DNA from: Hyphomicrobiales bacterium
Lineage (GTDB): Bacteria > Pseudomonadota > Alphaproteobacteria > Rhizobiales > Xanthobacteraceae
DNA: 64,000 bases
Assembly: GCA_016713235.1 (NCBI GenBank)
Contig: JADJPN010000001.1
Span: 310,001-374,000, forward strand
Reading direction: 5' to 3'
The notes under the pieces are model-generated. The model was not told the origin of the DNA. It made no database searches and saw nothing but the letters and a program-made list of their open reading frames with translations. How positions within the stretch are numbered: the first letter of the stretch is position 1; every line of letters begins with the position of its first letter. Positions 35,723 through 44,382 of this stretch are shown here, piece after piece. A program made the position numbers and the translations under genes.

Positions 35723-36857
35723 ACCGAACGCGGTCGAAATCGCCCAAGCCCTGATCCGATGCCCTTCCGTCACCCCCGCGGAAGGCGGCGCACTGGATAC
35801 GCTCGGGAAAATCCTGCGTGACGCGGGTTATGAAGTGAACCGGGTTCCGTTCACCGACGTGAATACACCCGACATCGACAATCTGTTCGCAAAGATCGGC
35901 AGCGGCGCACCGCACTTCGTATTCGCCGGTCATACCGACGTCGTGCCGCCCGGCGATGTTGCAAGCTGGACGCATTCGCCATTCTCGGGCGAGATCGCCA
36001 ACGGCGAACTGTTCGGCCGGGGCGCCTGCGACATGAAGGGCGCGGTCGCGGCTTTCGCTGCCGCGGCAATCAAGTTTGGCAAGCCCAAGCGTGGCACGAT
36101 TTCATTCCTGATTACCGGCGATGAAGAGGGCCCCGCGGTCAATGGCACCCGCAAGCTCTTGCGCTGGGCGCGCGAGCGCGGCGAGGAATTCGACCATTGT
36201 ATTGTCGGCGAGCCGACGAATGTGAATGCCCTCGGGGACATGGTGAAGATCGGCCGGCGCGGCTCTTTGTCCGGCACGCTGATCGTGCGCGGCCTCCAGG
36301 GCCATGTCGCCTATCCGCACCTTGCCGACAATCCGGTGCCGCCGCTTATTCGAGCCGTAACCGCGTTGCTCGCGGAACCGCTCGACAAAGGCACCGAGCA
36401 TTTCGACGCTTCGAACCTCGAAGTCACTTCGCTCGAGACGGGAAATCGCGCGTTCAACGTGATCCCCGCGGAGTCGCGCGCGCAGTTCAACATCCGCTTC
36501 AATGATCTGCACACAGCCGACAGCCTGCGCGAGCACGTATTAAAGCGCGTCATGGCTGCCGTCGGCGACACGGCGTTTCAGATCGACTGGGAACCGTCGA
36601 GCGACTGCTTTCTCACGCAACGGGGCGCTTTCACCGATCTGGTCGCGGACGCCATTCAAGAGACGACGGGCGCCGCGCCAAAGCTCTCGACGACCGGCGG
36701 CACTTCGGACGCTCGCTTCATTAAGGATTATTGCCCGGTCGTCGAGTTCGGCCTCGTGGGCCAGACCATGCACAAGACCGACGAGCGTGTGCCGGTTGCC
36801 GATGTCGAGAAGCTTACGCAGATTTATCAGCGCATTCTTGAGCGCTATTTCACGTGA
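35715..36857 (+). CDS. dapE: Succinyl-diaminopimelate desuccinylase
   Basis: Zinc metallopeptidase-family enzyme of 380 residues releasing LL-diaminopimelate from its N-succinyl form. Metal and catalytic residues lie in FVFAGHTDVVPPGD (His, Asp), GRGACDMKGAVAAF (Asp), LITGDEEGPAVNGT (two Glu), the IVGEPTN region and the C-terminal VGQTMHKTDERVP (His). The dimerisation-domain motif GLQGHVAYPHLADNP is also typical. The start overlaps the preceding membrane gene by 8 bases. Confidence 0.96.
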   Translation: MTEPNAVEIAQALIRCPSVTPAEGGALDTLGKILRDAGYEVNRVPFTDVNTPDIDNLFAKIGSGAPHFVFAGHTDVVPPGDVASWTHSPFSGEIANGELFGRGACDMKGAVAAFAAAAIKFGKPKRGTISFLITGDEEGPAVNGTRKLLRWARERGEEFDHCIVGEPTNVNALGDMVKIGRRGSLSGTLIVRGLQGHVAYPHLADNPVPPLIRAVTALLAEPLDKGTEHFDASNLEVTSLETGNRAFNVIPAESRAQFNIRFNDLHTADSLREHVLKRVMAAVGDTAFQIDWEPSSDCFLTQRGAFTDLVADAIQETTGAAPKLSTTGGTSDARFIKDYCPVVEFGLVGQTMHKTDERVPVADVEKLTQIYQRILERYFT

Positions 36858-36866
36858 ACGCCTGCT

Positions 36867-37409
36867 TCACTTCGCTCTGCCTATCCCGATACGCGCAAAA
36901 ATCCGATCGCGCAGAATGAACTGATGATAGAGCGCCGCACCCACATGCAACACGAGAAGCGCAGCTAAAGCGCGGCCGCCGATCCCGTGAGGAATGCGTG
37001 GAAGATAGCTCCAGAAGTCGGGAAGCGCTCCCGGTGCGTTCGCAAACAGAATTGCTCCGGCGCCGGACAGGACCAGCATACCGATGCCGCTGGCAGCCAT
37101 GCCGAGTATGATGACGTAAAAAATCGCATGGGTCGCGGAAGCGATCCTGCTCTGCAATGATGATGTGGTGCTAGCCGGCGATGGCTTGTCGTCGGCAAAA
37201 AGCCACCACGCGATTCTTGCCAGTGTCAGCACTAGAATAGCGATTCCCATTCCTGCGTGAACGCGCAGCAACCCGGCTTTGGCGGCGGGGTCCGTCAGGT
37301 TTGTCGCGCGGAAACCCGAAACGATCAGGGCGATGATTGCCGCTGCGGTTATCCAGTGAATGGCGACCGCAACCATGCCATAGCGATCAGCCGTGCTTTT
37401 CCAACGCAT
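36867..37409 (-). CDS. Cytochrome b561
   Basis: The 180-residue di-haem membrane cytochrome has four helices. Candidate haem histidines are in VAIHWITAAAII, LLRVHAGMGIAIL, ASATHAIFYVII and LLVLHVGAALYHQFILRD. I chose ATG 37409 (MRWKSTADRYGMV) because AGGAG lies 8 bases upstream; the first ATG (37430) lacks this. The gene overlaps the end of the MarR regulator by 23 bases, so both are one operon. It may carry electrons from quinol to oxidants. Control by the upstream MarR is inferred. Confidence 0.9.
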   Translation of the reverse strand: MRWKSTADRYGMVAVAIHWITAAAIIALIVSGFRATNLTDPAAKAGLLRVHAGMGIAILVLTLARIAWWLFADDKPSPASTTSSLQSRIASATHAIFYVIILGMAASGIGMLVLSGAGAILFANAPGALPDFWSYLPRIPHGIGGRALAALLVLHVGAALYHQFILRDRIFARIGIGRAK

Positions 37410-37875
37410 TGCGCGCTCCTGATATTCCATTTTGATCGTTTTCGAGACGCTGCCTGATCGCCCTCAGAAGTTCGGTGGCGGCGACGATCGAATTTTTTCC
37501 CAACCCCTTGCCAAGGGACTCTGCGCGAGGCTCCCACCGCCGGATTGCGCTGTCGTAGGCCCGTCTGCCGCGACTGGTGAGCAACACTAGTTTGGCGCGC
37601 TCATGGTGAGGGTTTGGCGCGAAGCGAAGATAACCCTTCGCTTCCAAGTCGTTGGCAATCCGTTGCACCGACTGGCGTGTAAGACCCATTTGGCGTGCCA
37701 AGTGTGCAATCGGAAGTGCTGCGGGAGACAGGGCAACCGCGCCAAGCACCTGCCAGCGCGCGCTCGTCAGACCAAGATCGGCGACCATGGCATCGCCATC
37801 CGCGAGCAACCCGCCGTTCAAGCGGAAAATTTCCAGCGCGAGTTCGGTAATGGCATCGCTATGGGGCATCGACAT
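37387..37875 (-). CDS. MarR-family transcriptional regulator
   Basis: The 162-residue winged-helix protein has helix-turn-helix IAHLARQMGLTRQSVQRIAN and wing sequence FAPNPHHERAKLVLLTSRGR. It overlaps cytochrome b561. A perfect 24-bp palindrome ends 15 bases before the ATG, consistent with autoregulation. A TATAAC on the minus strand lies only one base before the first ATG, so translation may start at the third residue (37869). The ligand is unknown. Confidence 0.9.
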   Translation of the reverse strand: MSMPHSDAITELALEIFRLNGGLLADGDAMVADLGLTSARWQVLGAVALSPAALPIAHLARQMGLTRQSVQRIANDLEAKGYLRFAPNPHHERAKLVLLTSRGRRAYDSAIRRWEPRAESLGKGLGKNSIVAATELLRAIRQRLENDQNGISGARNALEKHG

Positions 37876-37889
37876 GGTTATACACTGTC

Positions 37890-37913
37890 ATATTGACAGC
37901 ATGCTGTCAATAT
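37890..37913. promoter_or_regulatory. 24-bp perfect palindrome, likely MarR operator
   Basis: The core TTGACAGCATGCTGTCAA (37893-37910) extends symmetrically by ATA/TAT. A further CTGTCA at 37885 faces TGACAG at 37894, giving three half-sites in a row. It is located directly before the MarR gene, typical of an autoregulatory operator. Confidence 0.75.
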
Positions 37914-37971
37914 CTACGGGAAGCGCGACTTCCATTCGGTTCTTCCCCACGCCGCGGAAGCGGATCGAAGC

Positions 37972-38709
37972 TCAATAGTCGACCCGCACCAGATAAAGAC
38001 CATCCGGCGGCGCGACGGGACCACAAGCTGACCGGTCGCGCGCTTCCAGCGCGCGCTTCATATCGGCGGGCATCCATCTGCCCTCGCCGACCTGCTCCAG
38101 CGAACCGGCGATCGATCGCACCTGATTGTGCAGGAAGGACCGCGCGCTTACCTCGATGCGAATTTCCTGCCCGTCGCGCGTGACCTTCAAGACATCCAGC
38201 GTCTTCATCGGCGACTTCGCCTGGCATTCGGTGGAGCGGAAGGTCGTGAAGTCGTGATGACCGAGCAGGTGCTGCGCGGCCTCCTGCATTTTGTTCTCAT
38301 CGAGAGGGCGTGCCACGCGCCAGAGGCGATTGCGTTCCAGTGCGAGATCGGCCCGGCGATTGAGGATGCGGTACAAGTAATGGCGTTTAATCGCGGAGAA
38401 GCGCGCGTCGAAATCTTCCGGGACTTTCTGCGCCGAAAGAATTGCGACCGGATGCGGGCGCAGGTGCGCGTTCAACCCGTCGCGGATCGTATCGGTTTCC
38501 CAATCCTTGACGAGATCGATATGCGCGACCTGACCGAGCGCATGCACGCCTGCGTCCGTGCGGCCCGCGCCGGCGACTTTCGTTCGTGCACCCGAAAGCT
38601 TTTCGACCGCGTCTTCGAGGACGCCTGCCACCGTCAGGCCGCCGTCCTGTACCTGCCAGCCAAGAAAAGGCGTGCCGTCATATTCAATGGTGAGCTTGTA
38701 GCGGGGCAT
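37972..38709 (-). CDS. truA: tRNA pseudouridine(38-40) synthase TruA
   Basis: The 245-residue enzyme modifies uridines in the anticodon stem of tRNAs. The catalytic Asp is in GAGRTDAGVHALGQVAH. Other motifs are YDGTPFLGWQVQ, FSAIKRHYLYRI and FLHNQVRSIAGSLEQVG. Last gene of the def-fmt-GNAT-truA run. Its ATG overlaps the GNAT stop (ATGA). Confidence 0.96.
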   Translation of the reverse strand: MPRYKLTIEYDGTPFLGWQVQDGGLTVAGVLEDAVEKLSGARTKVAGAGRTDAGVHALGQVAHIDLVKDWETDTIRDGLNAHLRPHPVAILSAQKVPEDFDARFSAIKRHYLYRILNRRADLALERNRLWRVARPLDENKMQEAAQHLLGHHDFTTFRSTECQAKSPMKTLDVLKVTRDGQEIRIEVSARSFLHNQVRSIAGSLEQVGEGRWMPADMKRALEARDRSACGPVAPPDGLYLVRVDY

Positions 38710-39210
38710 CAGGCTAGGTCCGCAAAGGCATTCGCATAGGTCGCAGCACCGCTTTTCGGCGCATTCTTACTGAGATCGAGCGCCATTAAGTATGGACCGT
38801 CATATGGGGTGCTAAAATTCCTGGCCGCCTCCACGGAGAACCCGAAACGCTTGTAATAAGCTGGATCGCCGAGCACGATGACAAGGTTCTCCCCGGACTT
38901 CGTCAACCGCGCGTGCGCCTCAACAATCAGCGCAGAGCCAACCCCTCTCGCCTGCCAATCCGGCAGAACACCAAGCGGGGCAAGCGCGCTTACCCCTCTA
39001 TCTTCTCCGTCCATCAAAAAGGCGCGAGTAAATAGCGCTTCCGATAATCGCCCCGCCACTTTCCGCGACAAGCGAAAGCACGATGTCTCCATCTTCGGAA
39101 AGCGAACGAACCAGACTGGCCTCTGCTTCAGTCTCGAAGGCCGCGCGGTGTAAATCAAAGATAGCGGAAGCATCCCCGCTTTCAGCCTCGCGTAATGTGT
39201 GTCCGCTCAC
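38709..39210 (-). CDS. GNAT-family N-acetyltransferase (frameshifted)
   Basis: YhbS-like acetyltransferase of about 167 residues. The N-terminus SGHTLREAESGDASAIFDLH comes from a GTG start at 39210 that overlaps the fmt stop (GTGA). The C-terminal part (FTRAFLMDGEDRG, LAPLGVLPDWQARGVGSALI, VLGDPAYYKRFGF) is in another frame; the shift is near 39030-39040. The acetyl-CoA loop QARGVGSALI is intact. The substrate is unknown. Confidence 0.85.
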
Positions 39211-40133
39211 GAGAACTTCGATCCCGCCGCCAGCTTCGCGCCGCGCAGAAACTCACCCGCGCTCATTGCTTTCGCGCCGGCGCGCTGTACTTCGATCAAT
39301 TTCACCGCGCCTTCGGCTGCCGCGACGGTCATCTGATCGTCGAGTAATTGACCCGGTGCGCCGGCACCACTCGCAAGCAGCGAGCGCAGCACTTTCACGC
39401 GAACCGGCTTGCCGTCGATCTGCGCCTCGAACCAGGCGCCGGGAAATGGCGAAAGCCCGCGAATGTGATTGTGCACATCGACAGCTTTCCGCGACCAGTC
39501 GATCTTCGATTCGCGCTTATCGATCTTGTTCGCATAGGTGACGCCTTGCGCCGCCTGCGGCGTGAAGGATAGCGAGCCGCGTGCCAACGCAGCCAGTGCC
39601 CGGCCCATCAAGTCCGCGCCGAGCAGCATCAGCTTGTCGTGCAGTTCGCCGGTGATGACGTTGTCCGCGATTGCGACGCGTTCCGCCAAACCAACGGGCC
39701 CGGTATCGAGGCCGGCCTCCATCTTCATCACCATCACACCGGTTTCTTTATCGCCGGCCATGATCGCGCGATGGATCGGTGCCGCGCCGCGCCAGCGCGG
39801 AAGCAAAGACCCGTGAAGATTGAGACAGCCAAGTGCCGGCGCGTCCAGAATCGTTTTCGGCAGAATTAATCCGTAGGCGACGACGACCGCGACATCGGCG
39901 GCGTGCGAGCGAAACAGCGCCGCGGCCTCCTCGCCGCGCAAGGATTTCGGATGATGCACGGCGATCCCGAATTTCGCGGCGGTCTCATGCACCGGAGATT
40001 TTCGTTCCGCCATGCCACGGCCCGCTTGCGCAGGCTCGCGCGTGTAGGCGGCGACAACTTCGTGGCCGCGCGCGACCAGCTCGGAGAGCGTCGGCACCGC
40101 GAATTCTGGAGTGCCCAGGAATACGACGCGCAA
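39207..40133 (-). CDS. fmt: Methionyl-tRNA formyltransferase
   Basis: Formylates initiator Met-tRNA using 10-formyltetrahydrofolate. The 308-residue protein has the N-terminal hydrolase-like fold (MRVVFLGTPEFAVPTLSEL). The catalytic motif is GCLNLHGSLLPRWRGAAPIH and the family loop MKMEAGLDTGPV is present; the C-terminal domain has VDVHNHIRGLSPFPGAW. It follows def by 18 bases and overlaps the GNAT gene. The def-fmt order is the conserved arrangement. Confidence 0.96.
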   Translation of the reverse strand: MRVVFLGTPEFAVPTLSELVARGHEVVAAYTREPAQAGRGMAERKSPVHETAAKFGIAVHHPKSLRGEEAAALFRSHAADVAVVVAYGLILPKTILDAPALGCLNLHGSLLPRWRGAAPIHRAIMAGDKETGVMVMKMEAGLDTGPVGLAERVAIADNVITGELHDKLMLLGADLMGRALAALARGSLSFTPQAAQGVTYANKIDKRESKIDWSRKAVDVHNHIRGLSPFPGAWFEAQIDGKPVRVKVLRSLLASGAGAPGQLLDDQMTVAAAEGAVKLIEVQRAGAKAMSAGEFLRGAKLAAGSKFS

Positions 40134-40151
40134 AGGATTTCCTTTCGCGCT

Positions 40152-40679
40152 TTAGCCGGCGGCCGCGACGCGCTTGTTTACTTTCGCGGCTTTGGTGAAT
40201 TTCTTGGTCACGCGGTCGCGCTTCAGCTTCGAAATGTGATCGATGAACAAGACACCGTTCAGATGATCGATCTCATGCTGGAGCGCGCGGGCAAGCAGGC
40301 CGTCCGCATCGATTTCCTTCGTCTCGCCCTTCTCGTCCATGTAGCGGACTTTCACTTCCGAAGGGCGCTCCACTTCCTCATAGAACTCCGAGATCGAGAG
40401 GCAGCCTTCCTCTTTGCTGTCTTTCTCCTCGGAAACCGACACGATCTCCGGATTGATGAAGACCATCGGGTCCTTTTCGTCGTCGCCACGCGTGGCGTCG
40501 ATCGTGACGACGCGCTTCGCGACACCGATCTGGATCGCGGCGAGCCCGACGCCGGGCGCGTCGTACATCGTCTCGAACATATCTTTGATCAGCTTCTTGA
40601 TTTCGGCATCGATCTTCTGGACCGGCGTCGAGACCTTGCGAAGCACTGGATCGGGTAGCTGTAAAATCGTGCGGATCAT
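40152..40679 (-). CDS. def: Peptide deformylase
   Basis: Removes the formyl group from nascent proteins. The 175-residue metalloenzyme has motif 1 GVGLAAIQIGV, motif 2 EEGCLSIS (metal-binding Cys) and motif 3 QHEIDHLNGVLFID (two His and the catalytic Glu). Motif 2 normally ends in Pro (EGCLSIP); here it is Ser. The start MIRTILQLPDPVLRKVS at 40679 matches the family. The open frame continues upstream without homology. First gene of the def-fmt operon, divergent from rmuC. Confidence 0.96.
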   Translation of the reverse strand: MIRTILQLPDPVLRKVSTPVQKIDAEIKKLIKDMFETMYDAPGVGLAAIQIGVAKRVVTIDATRGDDEKDPMVFINPEIVSVSEEKDSKEEGCLSISEFYEEVERPSEVKVRYMDEKGETKEIDADGLLARALQHEIDHLNGVLFIDHISKLKRDRVTKKFTKAAKVNKRVAAAG

Positions 40680-40807
40680 GGTGTCCGCGAAATAAGTGAT
40701 CGCCCCGTCGTGGTCAACGCAGGCGCTATCCGCCCTTGCGGCGAACGCCCGCAAATGAGATGTTCTCTCTTCGTTCCATAGAGAATCGGCAAGGAAGCAG
40801 CGGCGCA

Positions 40808-42004
40808 ATGAGCGAAATTTTGTTTTCGATCAACGGCATGGACGTGACGCTCGGCATGCTGGTCGCGGCCCTCAGCGGCCTCGCGGTGCTTCTGATCATC
40901 GGCCTGCTGTTCGCGCAGAGCCGCCAGAGCCGCGCACGCGCGCTGGAATCGCAGGAGCAATCGCTTCGCGTCGAGGAGTTGCAACAGCAGCTTTTCGAAT
41001 TGCTGAAGGCGCAATCAGCGACCACCGGCCAGGTCCAGTTTCTTGCGCAAGGTTTCGGTTCGAAACAGGAAGAACTGACGCGCACGGTGAACGAACGGCT
41101 GGACGCCGTCACCCACCGCATCGGCGAGAACATGACGAAGGCCGCGAGCACAACAGCCGAAAGTTTGTCGAAGCTGCATGAGCGGCTCGCCGTAGTCGAT
41201 GCCGCGCAAGGGCGGATGGCCGAGCTTACGAGCCACATGGTGACGCTCAAAGACGTGCTTGCGAACAAACAAGCGCGCGGCGCTTTCGGTCAGGGGCGCA
41301 TGGAAGCAATCGTGGCCGATGGCTTGCACAAAAACGCCTACGCGTTTCAACACACGCTACCGAACGGAAAGCGTCCGGACTGCGCGATCTTTTTGCCCGG
41401 CGACGAACGACCGCTCGCGATCGATGCGAAATTTCCGCTGGAAGCGATTACCGCTTTCCGCGAAGCGCAAACGGATGACACACGCAAAGGCGCACTGGCG
41501 CGGCTGAAGCAGGACATCAATAGACACGTCAACGATATCGCGGAGCGTTACCTTGTGCCGGGGGCGACGCAGGATATCGCAATGATGTTCGTGCCGTCGG
41601 AATCGGTGTACGCGGAGCTGCACGAATTCTGCGACGACGTCTTGCAGAAAGCGTTTCGCGAACGCGTGATCCTCGTTTCACCTTCACTTTTGATGCTCGC
41701 AATTCAGGTTGTGCAGGCCATCGTGCGCGATGCGCAGATGCGCGATCAGGCCGAGAAGATTCAGGTTGAAGTTGGCAAGCTGGTCGACGATGTGGTCCGC
41801 CTGCGCGACCGCGCGGTGAAGCTGCAGACCCACTTTGCGCAAGCCTCCGATGATGTCGGCCAGGTCTTGATCTCCGCCGAAAAAGTCTCCAAGCGCGGCG
41901 GAAGAATCCAGGCGCTGGAACTGGAAGAGGACAAGGCGGTGACGAAAGAAACCGGTGCGCCAGCCGCCGTGCCGCTGCAACTCAAGCTCGGCGGCCGCGA
42001 GTAG
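40808..42004 (+). CDS. rmuC: DNA recombination protein RmuC
   Basis: The 398-residue protein has an N-terminal membrane helix (LGMLVAALSGLAVLLIIGLL), a coiled coil (about residues 40-130) and the RmuC nuclease-like core. Core motifs are QGRMEAIVADGLHKNAYAF, DCAIFLPGDERPLAIDAKFP and AMMFVPSESVYAELHE. It limits inversion and recombination events in Escherichia coli; the biochemical role is unclear. The start is ATG 40808 with AAGGAAG upstream; an earlier ATG at 40736 is not supported. Confidence 0.93.
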   Translation: MSEILFSINGMDVTLGMLVAALSGLAVLLIIGLLFAQSRQSRARALESQEQSLRVEELQQQLFELLKAQSATTGQVQFLAQGFGSKQEELTRTVNERLDAVTHRIGENMTKAASTTAESLSKLHERLAVVDAAQGRMAELTSHMVTLKDVLANKQARGAFGQGRMEAIVADGLHKNAYAFQHTLPNGKRPDCAIFLPGDERPLAIDAKFPLEAITAFREAQTDDTRKGALARLKQDINRHVNDIAERYLVPGATQDIAMMFVPSESVYAELHEFCDDVLQKAFRERVILVSPSLLMLAIQVVQAIVRDAQMRDQAEKIQVEVGKLVDDVVRLRDRAVKLQTHFAQASDDVGQVLISAEKVSKRGGRIQALELEEDKAVTKETGAPAAVPLQLKLGGRE

Positions 42005-42039
42005 ATTCCCAAAGCCACGGCCTTATGCGACAAACGCAC

Positions 42040-43383
42040 ATGGCCGAATCCGTGCAATCCGCACCAACCGCGTCTAGCAAGTGGCTGAAAGCGTTTACGG
42101 TCTATACGCGCCCGCGCGTCTTGATCGTGCTCCTGCTCGGCTTTTCCGCGGGGCTGCCGCTCGCGCTGGTCACGAGCACGCTGCAAGCCTGGCTCACACA
42201 AAACGGCATCAATCTCAAGACCATCGGCCTCTTCTCGCTGGTCGGCCTGCGCGACACCTTTAAATTTTTCTGGGCGCCGCTGGTCGATGCGCTGAGCATT
42301 CCGCTGCTCACGCGACTGCTCGGACGGCGGCGAAGCTGGCTCATTCTTTCGCAACTGCTGCTGATCGCCGCGATCGTGGTGCTCGGGTTCTCCGATCCGA
42401 AGACCTCGATCTTTTACGTGACGGTTGCGGCACTCATGGTCGCCGCCGCGTCAGCCACGCAGGATATTGTGATCGACGCGTTTCGCGTCGAGAGCCTGCC
42501 GCAGGAAGAACAAGCCGCGGGTATTGCGAGCTATATCCTCGCCTATCGCGTGGCGCTGCTCTTGTCCGGCGCCGGCGCGCTGCTTCTGGTCGCTTACCTG
42601 GAAGCGAGCGGTGTTGCGCAACTCACCGCCTGGAAAGTTTCCTACCTTGCCGCCGCGGCTTGCGTTGCCGTCGGCATGATTGCGGCCTTTCTTGCAAAAG
42701 AGCCCGCGGACGAAAGCGCGAAGGATGACGACGGTTCGCCGGTGAAGCGGGTATTTGCGACCGCGATTTCCGCATTCGGCGAGTTTCTGTCTCGCCCGCT
42801 GGCGATTTCGATCCTGCTCTTCGTACTCCTGTTCAAGTTCTGCGATGCCTTTGCAGGCGTGCTGACCGTGCCGTTCGTGCTGACGACCGGTTTCACCCTC
42901 GCTACCTACGCGACGGTCGTGAAAGGCGTCGGCTTCGCGGCAGCGGTGATCGGTGGACTCGCCGGCGGCGCGCTCGCACGCACGCTTCCGCTCACCACCT
43001 GTCTCTGGATCGCGGCAATCGTCCAAATGCTCTCGAACCTGATGTTCTCGTGGCTTGCCTGGATGGGTCCAGACGTTTCGGCATTGACGCTTACGATCAT
43101 CGTCGAGAACTTCACGTCGAACGCGGCGAACGTAATTTTCGTGGCCTACCTTTCGGCGCTGTGCGGCGCGCGCGCGCATACCGCCACGCAGTTTGCGCTG
43201 CTCAGCGCAACCGCAGCGGTCGGCCGCACGGTACTGGCGGCAAGCGGCGGCTATGTCGCCGAAGCGACCGGCTGGTTCTGGTTTTTCATCGTGACCACAT
43301 TTTCGGCGATACCGAGCATTCTGCTGCTCATCTGGCTGCAACGGCGCGGGCATTTCGCTTCGCTGGAAGCCGAGAAGAAGTAG
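42040..43383 (+). CDS. AmpG-family muropeptide permease (MFS)
   Basis: About 447 residues with twelve hydrophobic segments. The AmpG signature is visible: LLLGFSAGLPLALVTSTLQA, GLRDTFKFFWAPLVDAL and ASATQDIVIDAFRVESLP. AmpG imports anhydromuropeptides from the periplasm for cell-wall recycling. The start may be ATG 42025 or 42040; neither has a strong ribosome site. It follows rmuC by a few bases. The YejABEF importer 7 kb away offers a second route for murein peptides. Confidence 0.88.
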   Translation: MAESVQSAPTASSKWLKAFTVYTRPRVLIVLLLGFSAGLPLALVTSTLQAWLTQNGINLKTIGLFSLVGLRDTFKFFWAPLVDALSIPLLTRLLGRRRSWLILSQLLLIAAIVVLGFSDPKTSIFYVTVAALMVAAASATQDIVIDAFRVESLPQEEQAAGIASYILAYRVALLLSGAGALLLVAYLEASGVAQLTAWKVSYLAAAACVAVGMIAAFLAKEPADESAKDDDGSPVKRVFATAISAFGEFLSRPLAISILLFVLLFKFCDAFAGVLTVPFVLTTGFTLATYATVVKGVGFAAAVIGGLAGGALARTLPLTTCLWIAAIVQMLSNLMFSWLAWMGPDVSALTLTIIVENFTSNAANVIFVAYLSALCGARAHTATQFALLSATAAVGRTVLAASGGYVAEATGWFWFFIVTTFSAIPSILLLIWLQRRGHFASLEAEKK

Positions 43384-43395
43384 CCGCGCAACGCC

Positions 43396-44001
43396 TTAAA
43401 ACAGTGTCCGCTGCCTGATCGCCGCAGACAACGTGCCTTCGTCGAGATAATCGAGCTCGCCACCGACCGGCACGCCGTGCGCAAGGCGCGTCACCTTCAC
43501 TTCGGCATCGCGCAAAAGATCGGTGATGTAATGCGCGGTAGTCTGGCCATCGACCGTTGCGCTCAGCGCAAGCACGACCTCTTTTACTTTCGGCTCATGC
43601 GCGCGGGAAACCAGGGAAGCGATGTTGAGGTCGTCGGGACCGATGCCGTCGAGCGCGGAGAGCGTGCCACCGAGCACATGATAGCGCCCGTTCACGGCAC
43701 CCGCGCGTTCCAGCGCCCAGAGATCGGCAACATTCTCGACCGCGACCAAGAGGCTCACATCGCGCGTCTGATCCGCGCAAACCGAGCAAGGATTGCGGGT
43801 GTCGATGCTGCCGCAGGTATCGCAGGAGACAATTTTCTCGAGCGCGTTGCCGAGTGCCGCTGTCAGCGGCTCCATCAGCTCTTCGCGCTTTTTGACGAGC
43901 TGTAATGCTGCGCGGCGCGCGGAACGCGGGCCTAAACCGGGTAGCTTTGCAAGCAGTTGAATGAGCCGCTCAATCTCCGGCCCGGCAACGACGCGGCGCA
44001 T
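43396..44001 (-). CDS. recR: Recombination mediator RecR
   Basis: The 201-residue protein of the RecFOR pathway has a helix-hairpin-helix (LAKLPGLGPRSARRAALQ) and a zinc finger with four Cys (CDTCGSIDTRNPCSVC). Its Toprim domain contains LLVAVENVADLWALE. Last gene of the dnaX-ybaB-recR group, the standard bacterial arrangement. Confidence 0.96.
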   Translation of the reverse strand: MRRVVAGPEIERLIQLLAKLPGLGPRSARRAALQLVKKREELMEPLTAALGNALEKIVSCDTCGSIDTRNPCSVCADQTRDVSLLVAVENVADLWALERAGAVNGRYHVLGGTLSALDGIGPDDLNIASLVSRAHEPKVKEVVLALSATVDGQTTAHYITDLLRDAEVKVTRLAHGVPVGGELDYLDEGTLSAAIRQRTLF

Positions 44002-44050
44002 CAGAGCACGATCCCGAAATGTGGGTGCCGGCTTTCAGAAAAGATCATGC

Positions 44051-44371
44051 TCAAAAAAGCTTCATCCCCGGCGGCAGCGGCAGACCGCCGGTCAGGGCCT
44101 TGGCTTTTTCCTCAACGAGCTTCTCGGACTTCGCGCGCGCATCAGCGCTTGCGGCGACGATCAAATCTTCGACGATTTCCTTTTCGTCCGCTTTCATCAG
44201 GCTCGCGTCGATGGAAACTTTCCGAACGGCGCCCTTTGCGCTCATCGTTACGGAGACGAGGCCGCCGCCGGCGCTGCCGGTGACTTCGAGCGTCTCAAGC
44301 TCCTGCTGCATGCGCTCCATGTTCGCTTGCAGTTCCTTGATCTTGCCCATCATGCCCATCATGTCGCGCAT
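44051..44371 (-). CDS. ybaB: Nucleoid-associated protein YbaB/EbfC
   Basis: The 106-residue DNA-binding protein MRDMMGMMGKIKELQANMER has the conserved core VSVTMSAKGAVRKVSIDASL and C-terminal GGLPLPPGMKLF. AAGGAGCG lies before the ATG at 44371. In the raw sequence the frame is open through dnaX, which makes an apparent 702-residue fusion. Repair of dnaX puts a stop 12 bases before this ATG, so it is a separate gene. Confidence 0.94.
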   Translation of the reverse strand: MRDMMGMMGKIKELQANMERMQQELETLEVTGSAGGGLVSVTMSAKGAVRKVSIDASLMKADEKEIVEDLIVAASADARAKSEKLVEEKAKALTGGLPLPPGMKLF

Positions 44372-44382
44372 GAATTCGCTCC

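Noticed and set aside
37885..37910. Pho box upstream of the MarR gene (CTGTCA repeats)
   Set aside because: The direct repeats are 19 bases apart, not 11, and form a perfect palindrome, so a MarR operator fits better.
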